NCBI GenBank assembly: GCA_020466095.1
Contig: CM035807.1
Location: 33,485,184 to 33,549,183 of the forward strand
Origin: Chlorops oryzae
Taxonomy: Eukaryota > Arthropoda > Insecta > Diptera > Chloropidae
Reading direction: 5' to 3'
Length of the DNA: 64,000 bases
Shown here: positions 23,098-33,733 of the stretch, piece by piece
Numbering within the stretch: position 1 is the stretch's first letter
Layout of the letters: each line of letters opens with the position of its first letter
Position numbers and translations under genes: made by a program
The notes under the pieces: model-generated
What the model was told of the DNA's origin: nothing
The model's database searches: none
Seen by the model: only the letters and a program-made list of their open reading frames with translations

Positions 23098-23284
23098 CTC
23101 AGCAACTAGATATTTTGAATTCTGAATTCCGAACTTCTTGATTATAAAATAACATAGCAACCAAATAATTTTGGATTCCGAACTTTCTTGATTAGTAAAA
23201 TATAAAAAGAAAGCCAGTCGCAAATGTATCTCCTTCCGAAATTAAATAAAGAATAATAACTCAATAACAACAACAGTAACTATA
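23071..23284 (+). repeat. 3' LTR of the CsRn1-like element
   Basis: Same 214-bp sequence as 19710-19923, preceded by the purine-rich TGCGGGGGAGTA that serves as polypurine tract. Followed by AGCT. Confidence 0.9.
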
Positions 23285-23570
23285 AGCTCTTTCACTGCCG
23301 ACATGCCGCATTTGTTTTGAAGAGTGTTTTCATTAACAAAGTAACAACAAAATGAACAAGCATTTTCGGTAGTGTTCGACCTTTAGTGATTTTGTTACTC
23401 GTATGATCACTATTAAAATAATTTCTCCTTTTTTTTGATATTTCATATTATTTATATTTTAAATTGAAATTATTTTCAATTATTATGAACATTATTTATT
23501 GGCAAAGAAAAATGAAAGAATATATCAAAAGGACAGTATGGGAGCATGAATATTTTTTTAATAATAGGTA

Positions 23571-23982
23571 TTGCATTAAAAAATCTGTAATGCTCTTTTC
23601 TTTACTTTTCGTATTGTCGATTTCTTCGAAATCCAAGTAAAATGAATGTTTAAAAAATTATTTAATAAGTCGGTAAGAGAATTCGATAAATTCTCGGAAA
23701 AAATAAGCTAAACATTTTAAATGGTTAAACAAATACAATAAATAATTCACTTCGAATTATCGAAATGTCTTACAGATTTTGCAAAGAAGATCTTTAGATC
23801 CGAAAAATCGGAATTTCTTAACGTCTTCGTAACGAAAAATTAGTCTTCAGTTCCGAGAATTTATCGAATTCTCTTACCGACTTATTAAATAATTTTTTAA
23901 ACATTCATTTTACTTGGATTTCGAAGAAATCGACAATACGAAAAGTAAAGAAAAGAGCATTACAGATTTTTTAATGCAATAC
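23571..23982. repeat. Inner arms and loop of the foldback element
   Basis: GTATTGCATTAAAAAATCTG through GATAAATTCTCGG (23571-23698) recurs inverted at 23853-23982. The 154-nt loop has no coding sense. This is the only part of the foldback that still forms an uninterrupted hairpin. Confidence 0.85.
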
Positions 23983-23987
23983 CTATT

Positions 23988-24680
23988 TGTTCGTTCTTCG
24001 CCGCCGCGTCGTAGCCGGGCCCTTAGAGCACGGCGAAATAATTCTATTATCGCTTCCTTTTTCTCTCCTTTTGCCTCTTTGAAGTTCGAGTTCGAGCGAA
24101 AGCTGCTTTTCGATCGACAAAAAGGCACTCGTTTAGTGGACGGCCCCAACGAAACACGCGACCCCAAATTCTATTAAAACTCTTAGTCCGAACGTCGAAC
24201 GAAAAACAAAAGTTAAAAATTCGAAAAACTAATCTCAGCGACGAAACTCGTGCGCGCAACTCCATCCGCCCGATCAATGCAAAACAAAAAAAACTATACA
24301 AAGTAAAGTGAAAAACAAAAAACCTATACAAACTAAGTGAAAAACAAAAATCTATAAAGCAAATTGAATTACAAAATTATATAAGAATTAAGTGAACTAC
24401 AAAAAAGGAAAAGAAAAAAAAAATACAACAAAAAAGTCAAGGTGAACTACGTCAAAAAAAATATATAAAATCAAAATTTGAATTCAAACAAAACAAAAAA
24501 AACCAAAAAAAAAAAAAAAGAAAACACACAAAAAAAAGGATAATTTAATATATCGTTCTACAATATAAAATAATCAACCGCGTCGCGCAAACCGACAAAT
24601 CGAGCAGCGTACCCGGCACCCCCCAGGGTTATCAACAGAGTCAGGTACGTCTCTCTCATTTATTGCCCCTATCCTTTACA
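23988..24680 (+). repeat. BEL/Pao LTR 1
   Basis: Starts TGTTCGTTCTTCGCCGCC, ends CCCCTATCCTTTACA. An A-rich middle differs in homopolymer length from LTR 2 and 3. Followed by the primer-site segment. Confidence 0.9.
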
Positions 24681-25987
24681 TTTGGCGATCCTGCCAGGAG
24701 CCTGGAAACAGGTTCTGGAGGACCAATCCTTGCAAGGAAGGATCGAGAAAGTAGGCCACGTGTGTGTCACTCTTTACCGCTATTTGCCCTTCAGAAAAGT
24801 CAAGGGCAGCACGATCCAGGCACGTGACACACATCACCGTTTCGACTCATCCTTTCTCTTCATATTCGTATCACCTATCTCGCTCGCACACCCGTGTCGC
24901 CTTTGGTGGTGGTATTTTGTGCACAACGAATACTGCAGACCAACAACCATATAACGGGTCTGCCAGCAGCGTTAGATTTTCTCGTTCCCTTTTTTGCGAA
25001 CGAACACAGCCAGCATCAAGGCCTTGCGGTTGTTTTTCCTTTTTTTATTTCATTGCTTTGCTTTGAAAAAGCGCCTGTACTTCTAGTCAAACTTCGTACG
25101 GGACAATTGTTGAGCTGGTCAGTTGCCACGCAGTGTGTCGCATCGAACATCAAACGTGATCGAGTGGAATTGGTGCGGCCGAACTTGCCACAGCTATTGC
25201 AATCGCGGTTCGCCTGCAACCACACACACGCACAAGTTCTCGTTCTTACGCTTTTCGCCGCAGTGACAAGGCAACTGAAAGCGTCGCTTTGAAGTTCGGT
25301 CGTTCGGTCGTTCTGTCGATCGCTATTGAAACTCTCACTTTTCCTCTGCTGCTTGTGCGCTGCTTACGCGCAGTCTGTGCTCTGCCCGTGCGTATGAGAA
25401 ATTGGCTTAGACAGCGTGCATGAAATTCTGCGACAGTGGACAAACATTAGAAAACCTCATTTGAATTTGTCTCTTGGCGTATTGCAATTTCTTAAATTGG
25501 AATTGCTGATCTTACTGATATTTTGAAAGATTGGAATTTGATTTTAATAAATTTATTAATTCATCTGGATATTTTAATATTGAATTTGGGGTTGCAAGAA
25601 TCTTGTGGGGGTGTTGCGAAAATAAAAGGCTGGAACTGGAAGTGCGCTACCGTCGGCATCGGTCCCACTATATTGCTACGATTTTCCTCCTCAACATACA
25701 TTTATATTGCAGTACAGGAATTAATAACGATTCGCTACCAAGGCAGCAATACCTACGTTTGATTGCGTCTGATTTTGCGGCGCTCATCCAACGTCAAGCC
25801 TCGTTTTACCCTACGACCGGTTTTTTCCGCACCTGACTACGGTTGTGCCACTATTTAATTTTGTGTTGTCATCGAAAATTTCTGCATTTAATGAAATTAA
25901 ATTTACGCGTGGGCGACTATATTCAATAATTGTGCTGAGATATTATTCGACATTTTTCATCTTTATTCCGGAAGCGCTGCACCTGAT

Positions 25988-26017
25988 TTGCGATACCATT
26001 TCATCAAAGCTATCAAC
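25988..26017 (+). other. Leader end of BEL copy 1
   Basis: The gag frame is open for ten codons before the ATG at 26018, but no earlier ATG is in frame. 24681-25987 is leader sequence with no recognisable protein. The same applies to 28606-29942 in copy 2. Confidence 0.4.
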
Positions 26018-28096
26018 ATGTCCTTCGACTTTCAATTTAATGATGCCGTGGAGCAACTTAAGAGCTTCTGCGACATGGTTATACACTCCGATCCCTTGAA
26101 ACAAACGCAATCACTCATAGAAGTTGAAGACGAAGACATTATTTCTTATTGGGAAAGCGTTCATAACGCTTACAGCGCTGCTCGCTTCCATGAGGAATGG
26201 TCTGCCGAGGCTACTGCGCGCGCTCAGGTGACCTACAACGAATGTCGTGATCTCAAAATAATAGCTCGAGCACGACTTAGGGACATGCTAAAGATCCACG
26301 TTCGAAATCGTCCACCGCTCTCCAGCACACACGAGCCTCCACAGTTCTCTCCGGCGCCTCCATCTAATAATTTTATCAAAGTACAACCCCAGCGTTGCCC
26401 CAACTGTCTCGCTCTTTGTGATCAAGAATCAAAATGTTCTACCAACTTTAACTGTACGAAGTGCCAACAACGACATCACACTTTGTTGCCTTTTACGAGC
26501 GCGGCTGCAACACCGGACACGAAAGTTTCTACCCTCTCTTTGACATCTCCTCCAGAGATGGGCCCGTCTCCGACGAGCCAACCGCCGCATTTCCATGCGC
26601 CACCAGAGGCTTCGAGCTCCGTGAGCATCCCCTCCACGTCACAGGCACACACGCACGTCTCCATCGGCCTAACACAGGTGCTTTTGCCAACGGCCTTCGC
26701 ACAAATTTTACATAATGGAGAACGATTCGTTGTCCGGGCGCTTTTAGATCAAGGTTCGCAGAGGACATTTTTGACCGAACGAATGCAGCTGTCGTTGAAT
26801 TTGCCACCGATCCACAAAATCTGCAACGTATCTGGCATGGGTGGCCAATGCACCCACATCGCGAAAAAGGAATGCATCATCACGCTCGCATCGCCTCGTT
26901 CTTCGTTCGAGGAGGAAATCGACGCCGTGGTGTTGCCGAAATTGACCAATTGGCTTCCAGCCAAAAGGGTCTCCAATTTGGATCCCCACGAGATCTCATC
27001 GTTGGAGCTCGCCTATCCCCGTTTTATGAATCCAGCCCGCATCGATATGGTCATCGGGTCTGATATCATGCCAAAACTACTGCGGCCGGGCGTCAAGATG
27101 AATGTCGGAGGAAGCCTAATTGCCCAAAATTCCGTCTTCGGTTGGTATTTGAGTGGGCCCATCGCCAGCGAAACCACCGGCGCGTTTACGACGCAGGTCT
27201 CCTCCGGAGACCCCCAAGAGTCACTCCACGAGTCGCTCAAATCATTACGGGAGCAGGAAGATATTACGACCTCCCCTCCTCCTCTTCCAGAGGCCACATA
27301 CACTGAAGAAGTTTATTCCCGAACCACTATTAGAAATTCGGATGGTAGATACGTCGTGCACCTACCATTTAAAGATAAATTTTTCAGAGCCGCTCTTCGC
27401 TTGGGCTCGTCACGATTTGGAGCGCTGATGCAGTATAGGAGCCTGGAGACAAGGCTCGCAAAGCAGCCATTTATGCGCCACGCCTATACTTCTGTTCTGT
27501 CTGAATACATCGCCTCCGATCATATGGGGCCACGCCCTGATTTTGCAATTATACGAGAAAATCATTTCTTTTCGTTCCATCACCCTCACCATGCCGTAAT
27601 GCAGCCGGAAAGTACATCTACAAAGACTCGTAGCATGGAAAGATCGTCGGTCTACGTGGTGCGCGCCCAAGTGCACAGGCTGGGTCGGTGTCGCCGATTT
27701 CGGCAATGGGATCCAGGAAAACGCCGCCTCGATCAATCATCTATCGGGATCGGACGCCTCCAATCCCGGGAGCGACAACATCGCCGCTCCAGCTCCAACC
27801 GCCGCCGACCAAGTGAGAGAAACCCTGCGCGAATTCTACGAATTTCTGCGGCAGAGGGAAAGATAAGGGAGAAAAAATATGGTTGCGTAGCGCAAGGCGG
27901 GCAGTATGTTCGTTCTTCGCCGCCGCGTCGTAGCCGGGCCCTTAGAGCACGGCGAAATAATTCTATTATCGCTTCCTTTTTCTCTCCTTTTGCCTCTTTG
28001 AAGTTCGAGTTCGAGCGAAAGCTGCTTTTCGATCGACAAAAAGGCACTCGTTTAGTGGACGGCCCCAACGAAACACGCGACCCCAAATTCTATTAA
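26018..28096 (+). CDS. Truncated BEL/Pao gag-protease-RT fusion, copy 1
   Basis: 692 codons from ATG at 26018. The N-terminus (VEQLKSFCDM, EEWSAEA) is BEL-type gag. A deletion has removed the middle of gag, joining it to a zinc-knuckle remnant (CPNCLALC, CTKCQQRHH). A DUF1758-type aspartic protease follows (VVRALLDQGSQRTFL, IDMVIGSDIM), then only the first part of RT (GALMQYRSLETR, HHAVMQPESTSTK). There a second deletion fuses the frame, out of phase, to the 3' tail; it then reads through the next LTR to a stop at 28094-28096. The RT catalytic residues, RNase H and integrase are missing. It is non-autonomous, and any product would be gag-protease with a nonsense tail. Confidence 0.75.
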   Translation: MSFDFQFNDAVEQLKSFCDMVIHSDPLKQTQSLIEVEDEDIISYWESVHNAYSAARFHEEWSAEATARAQVTYNECRDLKIIARARLRDMLKIHVRNRPPLSSTHEPPQFSPAPPSNNFIKVQPQRCPNCLALCDQESKCSTNFNCTKCQQRHHTLLPFTSAAATPDTKVSTLSLTSPPEMGPSPTSQPPHFHAPPEASSSVSIPSTSQAHTHVSIGLTQVLLPTAFAQILHNGERFVVRALLDQGSQRTFLTERMQLSLNLPPIHKICNVSGMGGQCTHIAKKECIITLASPRSSFEEEIDAVVLPKLTNWLPAKRVSNLDPHEISSLELAYPRFMNPARIDMVIGSDIMPKLLRPGVKMNVGGSLIAQNSVFGWYLSGPIASETTGAFTTQVSSGDPQESLHESLKSLREQEDITTSPPPLPEATYTEEVYSRTTIRNSDGRYVVHLPFKDKFFRAALRLGSSRFGALMQYRSLETRLAKQPFMRHAYTSVLSEYIASDHMGPRPDFAIIRENHFFSFHHPHHAVMQPESTSTKTRSMERSSVYVVRAQVHRLGRCRRFRQWDPGKRRLDQSSIGIGRLQSRERQHRRSSSNRRRPSERNPARILRISAAEGKIREKKYGCVAQGGQYVRSSPPRRSRALRARRNNSIIASFFSPFASLKFEFERKLLFDRQKGTRLVDGPNETRDPKFY

Positions 28097-28605
28097 AACT
28101 CTTAGTCCGAACGTCGAACGAAAAACAAAAGTTAAAAATTCGAAAAACTAATCTCAGCGACGAAACTCGTGCGCGCAACTCCATCCGCCCGATCAATGCA
28201 AAACAAAAAAAAACTATACAAAGTAAAGTGAAAAACAAAAAACCTATACAAACTAAGTGAAAAACAAAAATCTATAAAGCAAATTGAATTACAAAATTAT
28301 ATAAGAATTAAGTGAACTACAAAAAAGGAAAAGAACAAAAAAAAAATACAACAAAAAAGTCAAGGTGAACTACGACAAAAAAAATATATAAAATCAAAAT
28401 TTGAATTCAAACAAAACAAAAAAAAACCAAAAAAAAAAAAAAAGAAAACACACAAAAAAAAAGGATAATTTAATATATCGTTCTACAATATAAAATAATC
28501 AACCGCGTCGCGCAAACCGACAAATCGAGCAGCGTACCCGGCACCCCCCAGGGTTATCAACAGAGTCAGGTACGTCTCTCTCATTTATTGCCCCTATCCT
28601 TTACG
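27907..28605 (+). repeat. BEL/Pao LTR 2 (shared middle LTR)
   Basis: 699 bp. Serves as 3' LTR of the first unit and 5' LTR of the second. It ends TTTACG rather than TTTACA, a one-base difference from the outer LTRs. Confidence 0.9.
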
Positions 28606-29942
28606 ATTGGCGATCCTGCCAGGAGCCTGGAAACAGGTTCTGGAGGACCAATCCTTGCAAGGAAGGATCGAGAAAGTAGGCCACGTGTGTGTCACTCTTT
28701 ACCGCTATTTGCCCTTCAGAAAAGTCAAGGGCAGCACGATCCAGGCACGTGACACACATCACCGTTTCGACTCATCCTTTCTCTTCATATTCGTATCACC
28801 TATCTCGCTCGCACACCCGTGTCGCCTTTGGTGGTGGTATTTTGTGCACAACGAATACTGCAGACCAACAACCATATAACGGGTCTGCCAGCAGCGTTAG
28901 ATTTTCTCGTTCCCTTTTTTGCGAACGAACACAGCCAGCATCAAGGCCTTGCGGTTGTTTTTCCTTTTTTTATTTCATTGCTTTGCTTTGAAAAAGCGCC
29001 TGTACTTCTAGTCAAACTTCGTACGGGACAATTGTTGAGCTGGTCAGTTGCCACGCAGTGTGTCGCATCGAACATCAAACGTGATCGAGTGGAATTGGTG
29101 CGGCCGAACTTGCCACAGCTATTGCAATCGCGGTTCGCCTGCAACCACACACACGCACAAGTTCTCGTTCTTACGCTTTTCGCCGCAGTGACAAGGCAAC
29201 TGAAAGCGTCGCTTTGAAGTTCGGTCGTTCGGTCGTTCTGTCGATCGCTATTGAAACTCTCACTTTTCCTCTGCTGCTTGTGCGCTGCTTACGCGCAGTC
29301 TGTGCTCTGCCCGTGCGTATGAGAAATTGGCTTAGACAGCGTGCATGAAATTCTGCGACAGTGGACAAACATTAGAAAAACTCATTTGAATTTGTCTCTT
29401 GGCGTATTGCAATTTCTTAAATTGGAATTGCTGATCTTACTGATATTTTGAAAGATTGGAATTTGATTTTAATAAATTTATTAATTCATCTGGATATTTT
29501 AATATTGAATTTGGGGTTGCAAGAATCTTGTGGGGGTGTTGCGCAAATAAAAGGCTGGAACTGGAAGTGCGCTACCGTCGGCATCGGTCCCACTATATTG
29601 CTACGATTTTCCTCCTCAACATACATTTATATTGCAGTACAGGAATTAATAACGATTCGCTACCAAGGCAGCAATACCTACGTTTGATTGCGTCTGATTT
29701 TGCGGCGCTCATCCAACGTCAAGCCTCGTTTTACCCTACGACCGGTTTTTTCCGCACCTGACTACGGTTGTGCCACTATTTAATTTTGTGTTGTCATCGA
29801 AAATTTCTGCATTTAATGAAATTAAATTTACGCGTGGGCGACTATATTCAATAATTGTGCTGAGATATTATTCGACATTTTTCATCTTTATTCCGGAAGC
29901 GCTGCACCTGATTTGCGATACCATTTCATCAAAGCTATCAAC

Positions 29943-32021
29943 ATGTCCTTCGACTTTCAATTTAATGATGCCGTGGAGCAACTTAAGAGCTTCTGCGACA
30001 TGGTTATACACTCCGATCCCTTGAAACAAACGCAATCACTCATAGAAGTTGAAGACGAAGACATTATTTCTTATTGGGAAAGCGTTCATAACGCTTACAG
30101 CGCTGCTCGCTTCCATGAGGAATGGTCTGCCGAGGCTACTGCGCGCGCTCAGGTGACCTACAACGAATGTCGTGATCTCAAAATAATAGCTCGAGCACGA
30201 CTTAGGGACATGCTAAAGATCCACGTTCGAAATCGTCCACCGCTCTCCAGCACACACGAGCCTCCACAGTTCTCTCCGGCGCCTCCATCTAATAATTTTA
30301 TCAAAGTACAACCCCAGCGTTGCCCCAACTGTCTCGCTCTTTGTGATCAAGAATCAAAATGTTCTACCAACTTTAACTGTACGAAGTGCCAACAACGACA
30401 TCACACTTTGTTGCCTTTTACGAGCGCGGCTGCAACACCGGACACGAAAGTTTCTACCCTCTCTTTGACATCTCCTCCAGAGATGGGCCCGTCTCCGACG
30501 AGCCAACCGCCGCATTTCCATGCGCCACCAGAGGCTTCGAGCTCCGTGAGCATCCCCTCCACGTCACAGGCACACACGCACGTCTCCATCGGCCTAACAC
30601 AGGTGCTTTTGCCAACGGCCTTCGCACAAATTTTACATAATGGAGAACGATTCGTTGTCCGGGCGCTTTTAGATCAAGGTTCGCAGAGGACATTTTTGAC
30701 CGAACGAATGCAGCTGTCGTTGAATTTGCCACCGATCCACAAAATCTGCAACGTATCTGGCATGGGTGGCCAATGCACCCACATCGCGAAAAAGGAATGC
30801 ATCATCACGCTCGCATCGCCTCGTTCTTCGTTCGAGGAGGAAATCGACGCCGTGGTGTTGCCGAAATTGACCAATTGGCTTCCAGCCAAAAGGGTCTCCA
30901 ATTTGGATCCCCACGAGATCTCATCGTTGGAGCTCGCCTATCCCCGTTTTATGAATCCAGCCCGCATCGATATGGTCATCGGGTCTGATATCATGCCAAA
31001 ACTACTGCGGCCGGGCGTCAAGATGAATGTCGGAGGAAGCCTAATTGCCCAAAATTCCGTCTTCGGTTGGTATTTGAGTGGGCCCATCGCCAGCGAAACC
31101 ACCGGCGCGTTTACGACGCAGGTCTCCTCCGGAGACCCCCAAGAGTCACTCCACGAGTCGCTCAAATCATTACGGGAGCAGGAAGATATTACGACCTCCC
31201 CTCCTCCTCTTCCAGAGGCCACATACACTGAAGAAGTTTATTCCCGAACCACTATTAGAAATTCGGATGGTAGATACGTCGTGCACCTACCATTTAAAGA
31301 TAAATTTTTCAGAGCCGCTCTTCGCTTGGGCTCGTCACGATTTGGAGCGCTGATGCAGTATAGGAGCCTGGAGACAAGGCTCGCAAAGCAGCCATTTATG
31401 CGCCACGCCTATACTTCTGTTCTGTCTGAATACATCGCCTCCGATCATATGGGGCCACGCCCTGATTTTGCAATTATACGAGAAAATCATTTCTTTTCGT
31501 TCCATCACCCTCACCATGCCGTAATGCAGCCGGAAAGTACATCTACAAAGACTCGTAGCATGGAAAGATCGTCGGTCTACGTGGTGCGCGCCCAAGTGCA
31601 CAGGCTGGGTCGGTGTCGCCGATTTCGGCAATGGGATCCAGGAAAACGCCGCCTCGATCAATCATCTATCGGGATCGGACGCCTCCAATCCCGGGAGCGA
31701 CAACATCGCCGCTCCAGCTCCAACCGCCGCCGACCAAGTGAGAGAAACCCTGCGCGAATTCTACGAATTTCTGCGGCAGAGGGAAAGATAAGGGAGAAAA
31801 AATATGGTTGCGTAGCGCAAGGCGGGCAGTATGTTCGTTCTTCGCCGCCGCGTCGTAGCCGGGCCCTTAGAGCACGGCGAAATAATTCTATTATCGCTTC
31901 CTTTTTCTCTCCTTTTGCCTCTTTGAAGTTCGAGTTCGAGCGAAAGCTGCTTTTCGATCGACAAAAAGGCACTCGTTTAGTGGACGGCCCCAACGAAACA
32001 CGCGACCCCAAATTCTATTAA
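29943..32021 (+). CDS. Truncated BEL/Pao gag-protease-RT fusion, copy 2
   Basis: The encoded 692-residue frame matches copy 1 throughout, including both internal deletions and the readthrough into the LTR. The deletions therefore predate the tandem duplication. Motifs: CTKCQQRHH knuckle, LLDQGSQRTF protease, RT fragment ending at PESTSTK. The same functional conclusion applies: no polymerase or integrase, dependent on another element for any movement. Confidence 0.75.
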   Translation: MSFDFQFNDAVEQLKSFCDMVIHSDPLKQTQSLIEVEDEDIISYWESVHNAYSAARFHEEWSAEATARAQVTYNECRDLKIIARARLRDMLKIHVRNRPPLSSTHEPPQFSPAPPSNNFIKVQPQRCPNCLALCDQESKCSTNFNCTKCQQRHHTLLPFTSAAATPDTKVSTLSLTSPPEMGPSPTSQPPHFHAPPEASSSVSIPSTSQAHTHVSIGLTQVLLPTAFAQILHNGERFVVRALLDQGSQRTFLTERMQLSLNLPPIHKICNVSGMGGQCTHIAKKECIITLASPRSSFEEEIDAVVLPKLTNWLPAKRVSNLDPHEISSLELAYPRFMNPARIDMVIGSDIMPKLLRPGVKMNVGGSLIAQNSVFGWYLSGPIASETTGAFTTQVSSGDPQESLHESLKSLREQEDITTSPPPLPEATYTEEVYSRTTIRNSDGRYVVHLPFKDKFFRAALRLGSSRFGALMQYRSLETRLAKQPFMRHAYTSVLSEYIASDHMGPRPDFAIIRENHFFSFHHPHHAVMQPESTSTKTRSMERSSVYVVRAQVHRLGRCRRFRQWDPGKRRLDQSSIGIGRLQSRERQHRRSSSNRRRPSERNPARILRISAAEGKIREKKYGCVAQGGQYVRSSPPRRSRALRARRNNSIIASFFSPFASLKFEFERKLLFDRQKGTRLVDGPNETRDPKFY

Positions 32022-32528
32022 AACTCTTAGTCCGAACGTCGAACGAAAAACAAAAGTTAAAAATTCGAAAAACTAATCTCAGCGACGAAACTCGTGCGCG
32101 CAACTCCATCCGCCCGATCAATGCAAAACAAAAAAAACTATACAAAGTAAAGTGAAAAACAAAAAACCTATACAAACTAAGTGAAAAACAAAAATCTATA
32201 AAGCAAATTGAATTACAAAATTATATAAGAATTAAGTGAACTACAAAAAAGGAAAAGAACAAAAAAAAAATATAACAAAAAAGTCAAGGTGAACTACGAC
32301 AAAAAAAATATATAAAATCAAAATTTGAATTCAAACAAAACAAAAAAAACCAAAAAAAAAAAAAAAGAAAAAACACAAAAAAAAAGGATAATTTAATATA
32401 TCGTTCTACAATATAAAATAATCAACCGCGTCGCGCAAACCGACAAATCGAGCAGCGTACCCGGCACCCCCCAGGGTTATCAAGAGAGTCAGGTACGTCT
32501 CTCTCATTTATTGCCCCTATCCTTTACA
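31832..32528 (+). repeat. BEL/Pao LTR 3
   Basis: 697 bp, TGTTCG...TTTACA, followed by the CTATT duplication and then the right arm of the foldback. Confidence 0.9.
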
Positions 32529-32807
32529 CTATTATTAAAAAAATATTCATGCTCCCATACTGTCCTTTTGATATATTCTTTCATTTTTCTTTGCCAATAA
32601 ATAATGTTCATAATAATTGAAAATAATTTCAATTTAAAATATAAATAATATGAAATATCAAAAAAAAGGAGAAATTATTTTAATAGTGATCATACGAGTA
32701 ACAAAATCACTAAAGGTCGAACACTACCGAAAATGCTTGTTCATTTTGTTGTTACTTTGTTAATGAAAACACTCTTCAAAACAAATGCGGCATGTCGGCA
32801 GTGAAAG

Positions 32808-32811
32808 AGCT
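32808..32811. other. Empty target site for the gypsy insertion
   Basis: In the inverted arm the sequence equivalent to 19690-19709 plus 23285-23310 is continuous with a single AGCT. It shows the pre-insertion state within the same molecule. Confidence 0.85.
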
Positions 32812-33138
32812 TATACGCACATTTTCGTTCCATGCATAAACCAAAAATCAAAATCGAATCGAAAATTTTCTTACATACGCACATCGTAACTTCTTCAAAA
32901 GAATTAAAGAAGAACAACAGAAGAAAAAACTCGACATATTCACATACACACACACGTAGTATGTTCAATACGACTTCAGTGTAGCAAAGCGAAGATGAAA
33001 AAATTCTCGCTCATTTATGAGCGCAAATTGAGAGAGCTTAAACAAAAGTGAGAGAGCAAGAATAAAACTGAGAGCCTGGGAGTTATTGATGGCTGCTTTT
33101 TGGGTGCCAAACGCTTCTATGAAATTATTCCTCTATAT

Positions 33139-33733
33139 CAGGCATCTCCAAAATGGGAAAGGCATTTGTGTTAGTGAGCAAGAGAGCGAATGCGCTGAAA
33201 AAAATTTCAACACTAATTGCGTGCGCTCAATAAAATTTTGAGTTTCCATAACTTGTTAGTAAAAAATAAAATAGTTTTCATAAATCAATGAAATATAAGA
33301 TTACTAGCGTGGAAAAACTTAACAAATAACATATATTCGGCTATATAAAGGTGTCATGTTCAATGCATTTTTCAATGTCTACCACACCGCCACAATTTCT
33401 TATCAAAAGAATACTTTTTAAATGTTTTGCACTTAGTTTGTTGCGCTGCTTTGAACAAATGAACTTATTTCAAATCTGAAATATTTGTTCACAAAAATAA
33501 GTTGATGGGAAAAACGATAAAAGCCTTAAAGAAATTTTTCAAAAGCATTTGGGATCATAAAGTAGGCTTTGCATTCCATTTTGATAAAATATTTTTTAAG
33601 TGTTTTTTAAAAAAAAGTTGCGCAGACCCGCTCGAAGTGTTTTCGTCGGGCGATTGCTACCGACTAAAGAAAGAGCGTAAGGCATACGTGTGAAGTGAGC
33701 GAGAAAAATTTTTCTATGGCGTGGAGGTCTCTG
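33139..33733. mobile_element. hAT-type MITE
   Basis: Flanked by the 8-bp duplication CTCTATAT (33131-33138, 33734-33741). Termini CAGGCATCTCCA and, inverted, CAGAGACCTCCA. Interior has GAGCGAGAA/GTGAGCAAGAGAG motifs near both ends. 595 bp; the 63-codon open frame at 33502 has no recognised similarity. It interrupts the outer end of the foldback's right arm. Confidence 0.75.

Larger units (their letters stand above)
19710..23284 (+). mobile_element. Ty3/gypsy LTR retrotransposon, CsRn1-like, gag deleted
   Basis: Two 214-bp LTRs starting TGTGGCAG, a tRNA-Trp primer site, and one long pol frame. AGCT duplications lie at 19706-19709 and 23285-23288. The uninterrupted inverted copy of the target at 32808-32811 shows a single AGCT, proving the boundaries. 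The primer site is followed at once by protease, so leader and gag are absent. Confidence 0.85.
23988..32528 (+). mobile_element. Tandem BEL/Pao LTR retrotransposon (LTR-int-LTR-int-LTR)
   Basis: Three LTRs of 693-699 bp (TGTTCGTTC...TTTACA) alternate with two 3226-bp internal regions that are almost identical; rare differences such as GAAAACC/GAAAAAC prove they are separate copies. A single CTATT duplication bounds the whole array (23983-23987, 32529-32533). Unequal exchange between LTRs of one insertion would give this. Each internal region has a TTTGGCGATCCTGCC primer-site segment, a leader of about 1.3 kb without convincing genes, a truncated gag-protease-RT frame, and the polypurine-like GCAAGGCGGGCAGTA before the next LTR. 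Confidence 0.85.

Noticed and set aside
24682..25443. Several short open frames in the BEL leader, repeated at 28607-29368
   Set aside because: Identical because the leader is duplicated, overlapping on both strands, and without any recognisable domain; treated as leader sequence.
23988..32528. Assembly duplication of one BEL element
   Set aside because: Considered, but the units differ at scattered positions (for example GAAAACC/GAAAAAC and TGCGAAAAT/TGCGCAAAT) and in LTR A-run lengths, and outer duplications match. Not fully excluded.
33502..33693. 63-codon frame in the hAT-type MITE
   Set aside because: No hAT transposase features such as the dimerisation domain; lysine/phenylalanine-rich composition follows base composition.
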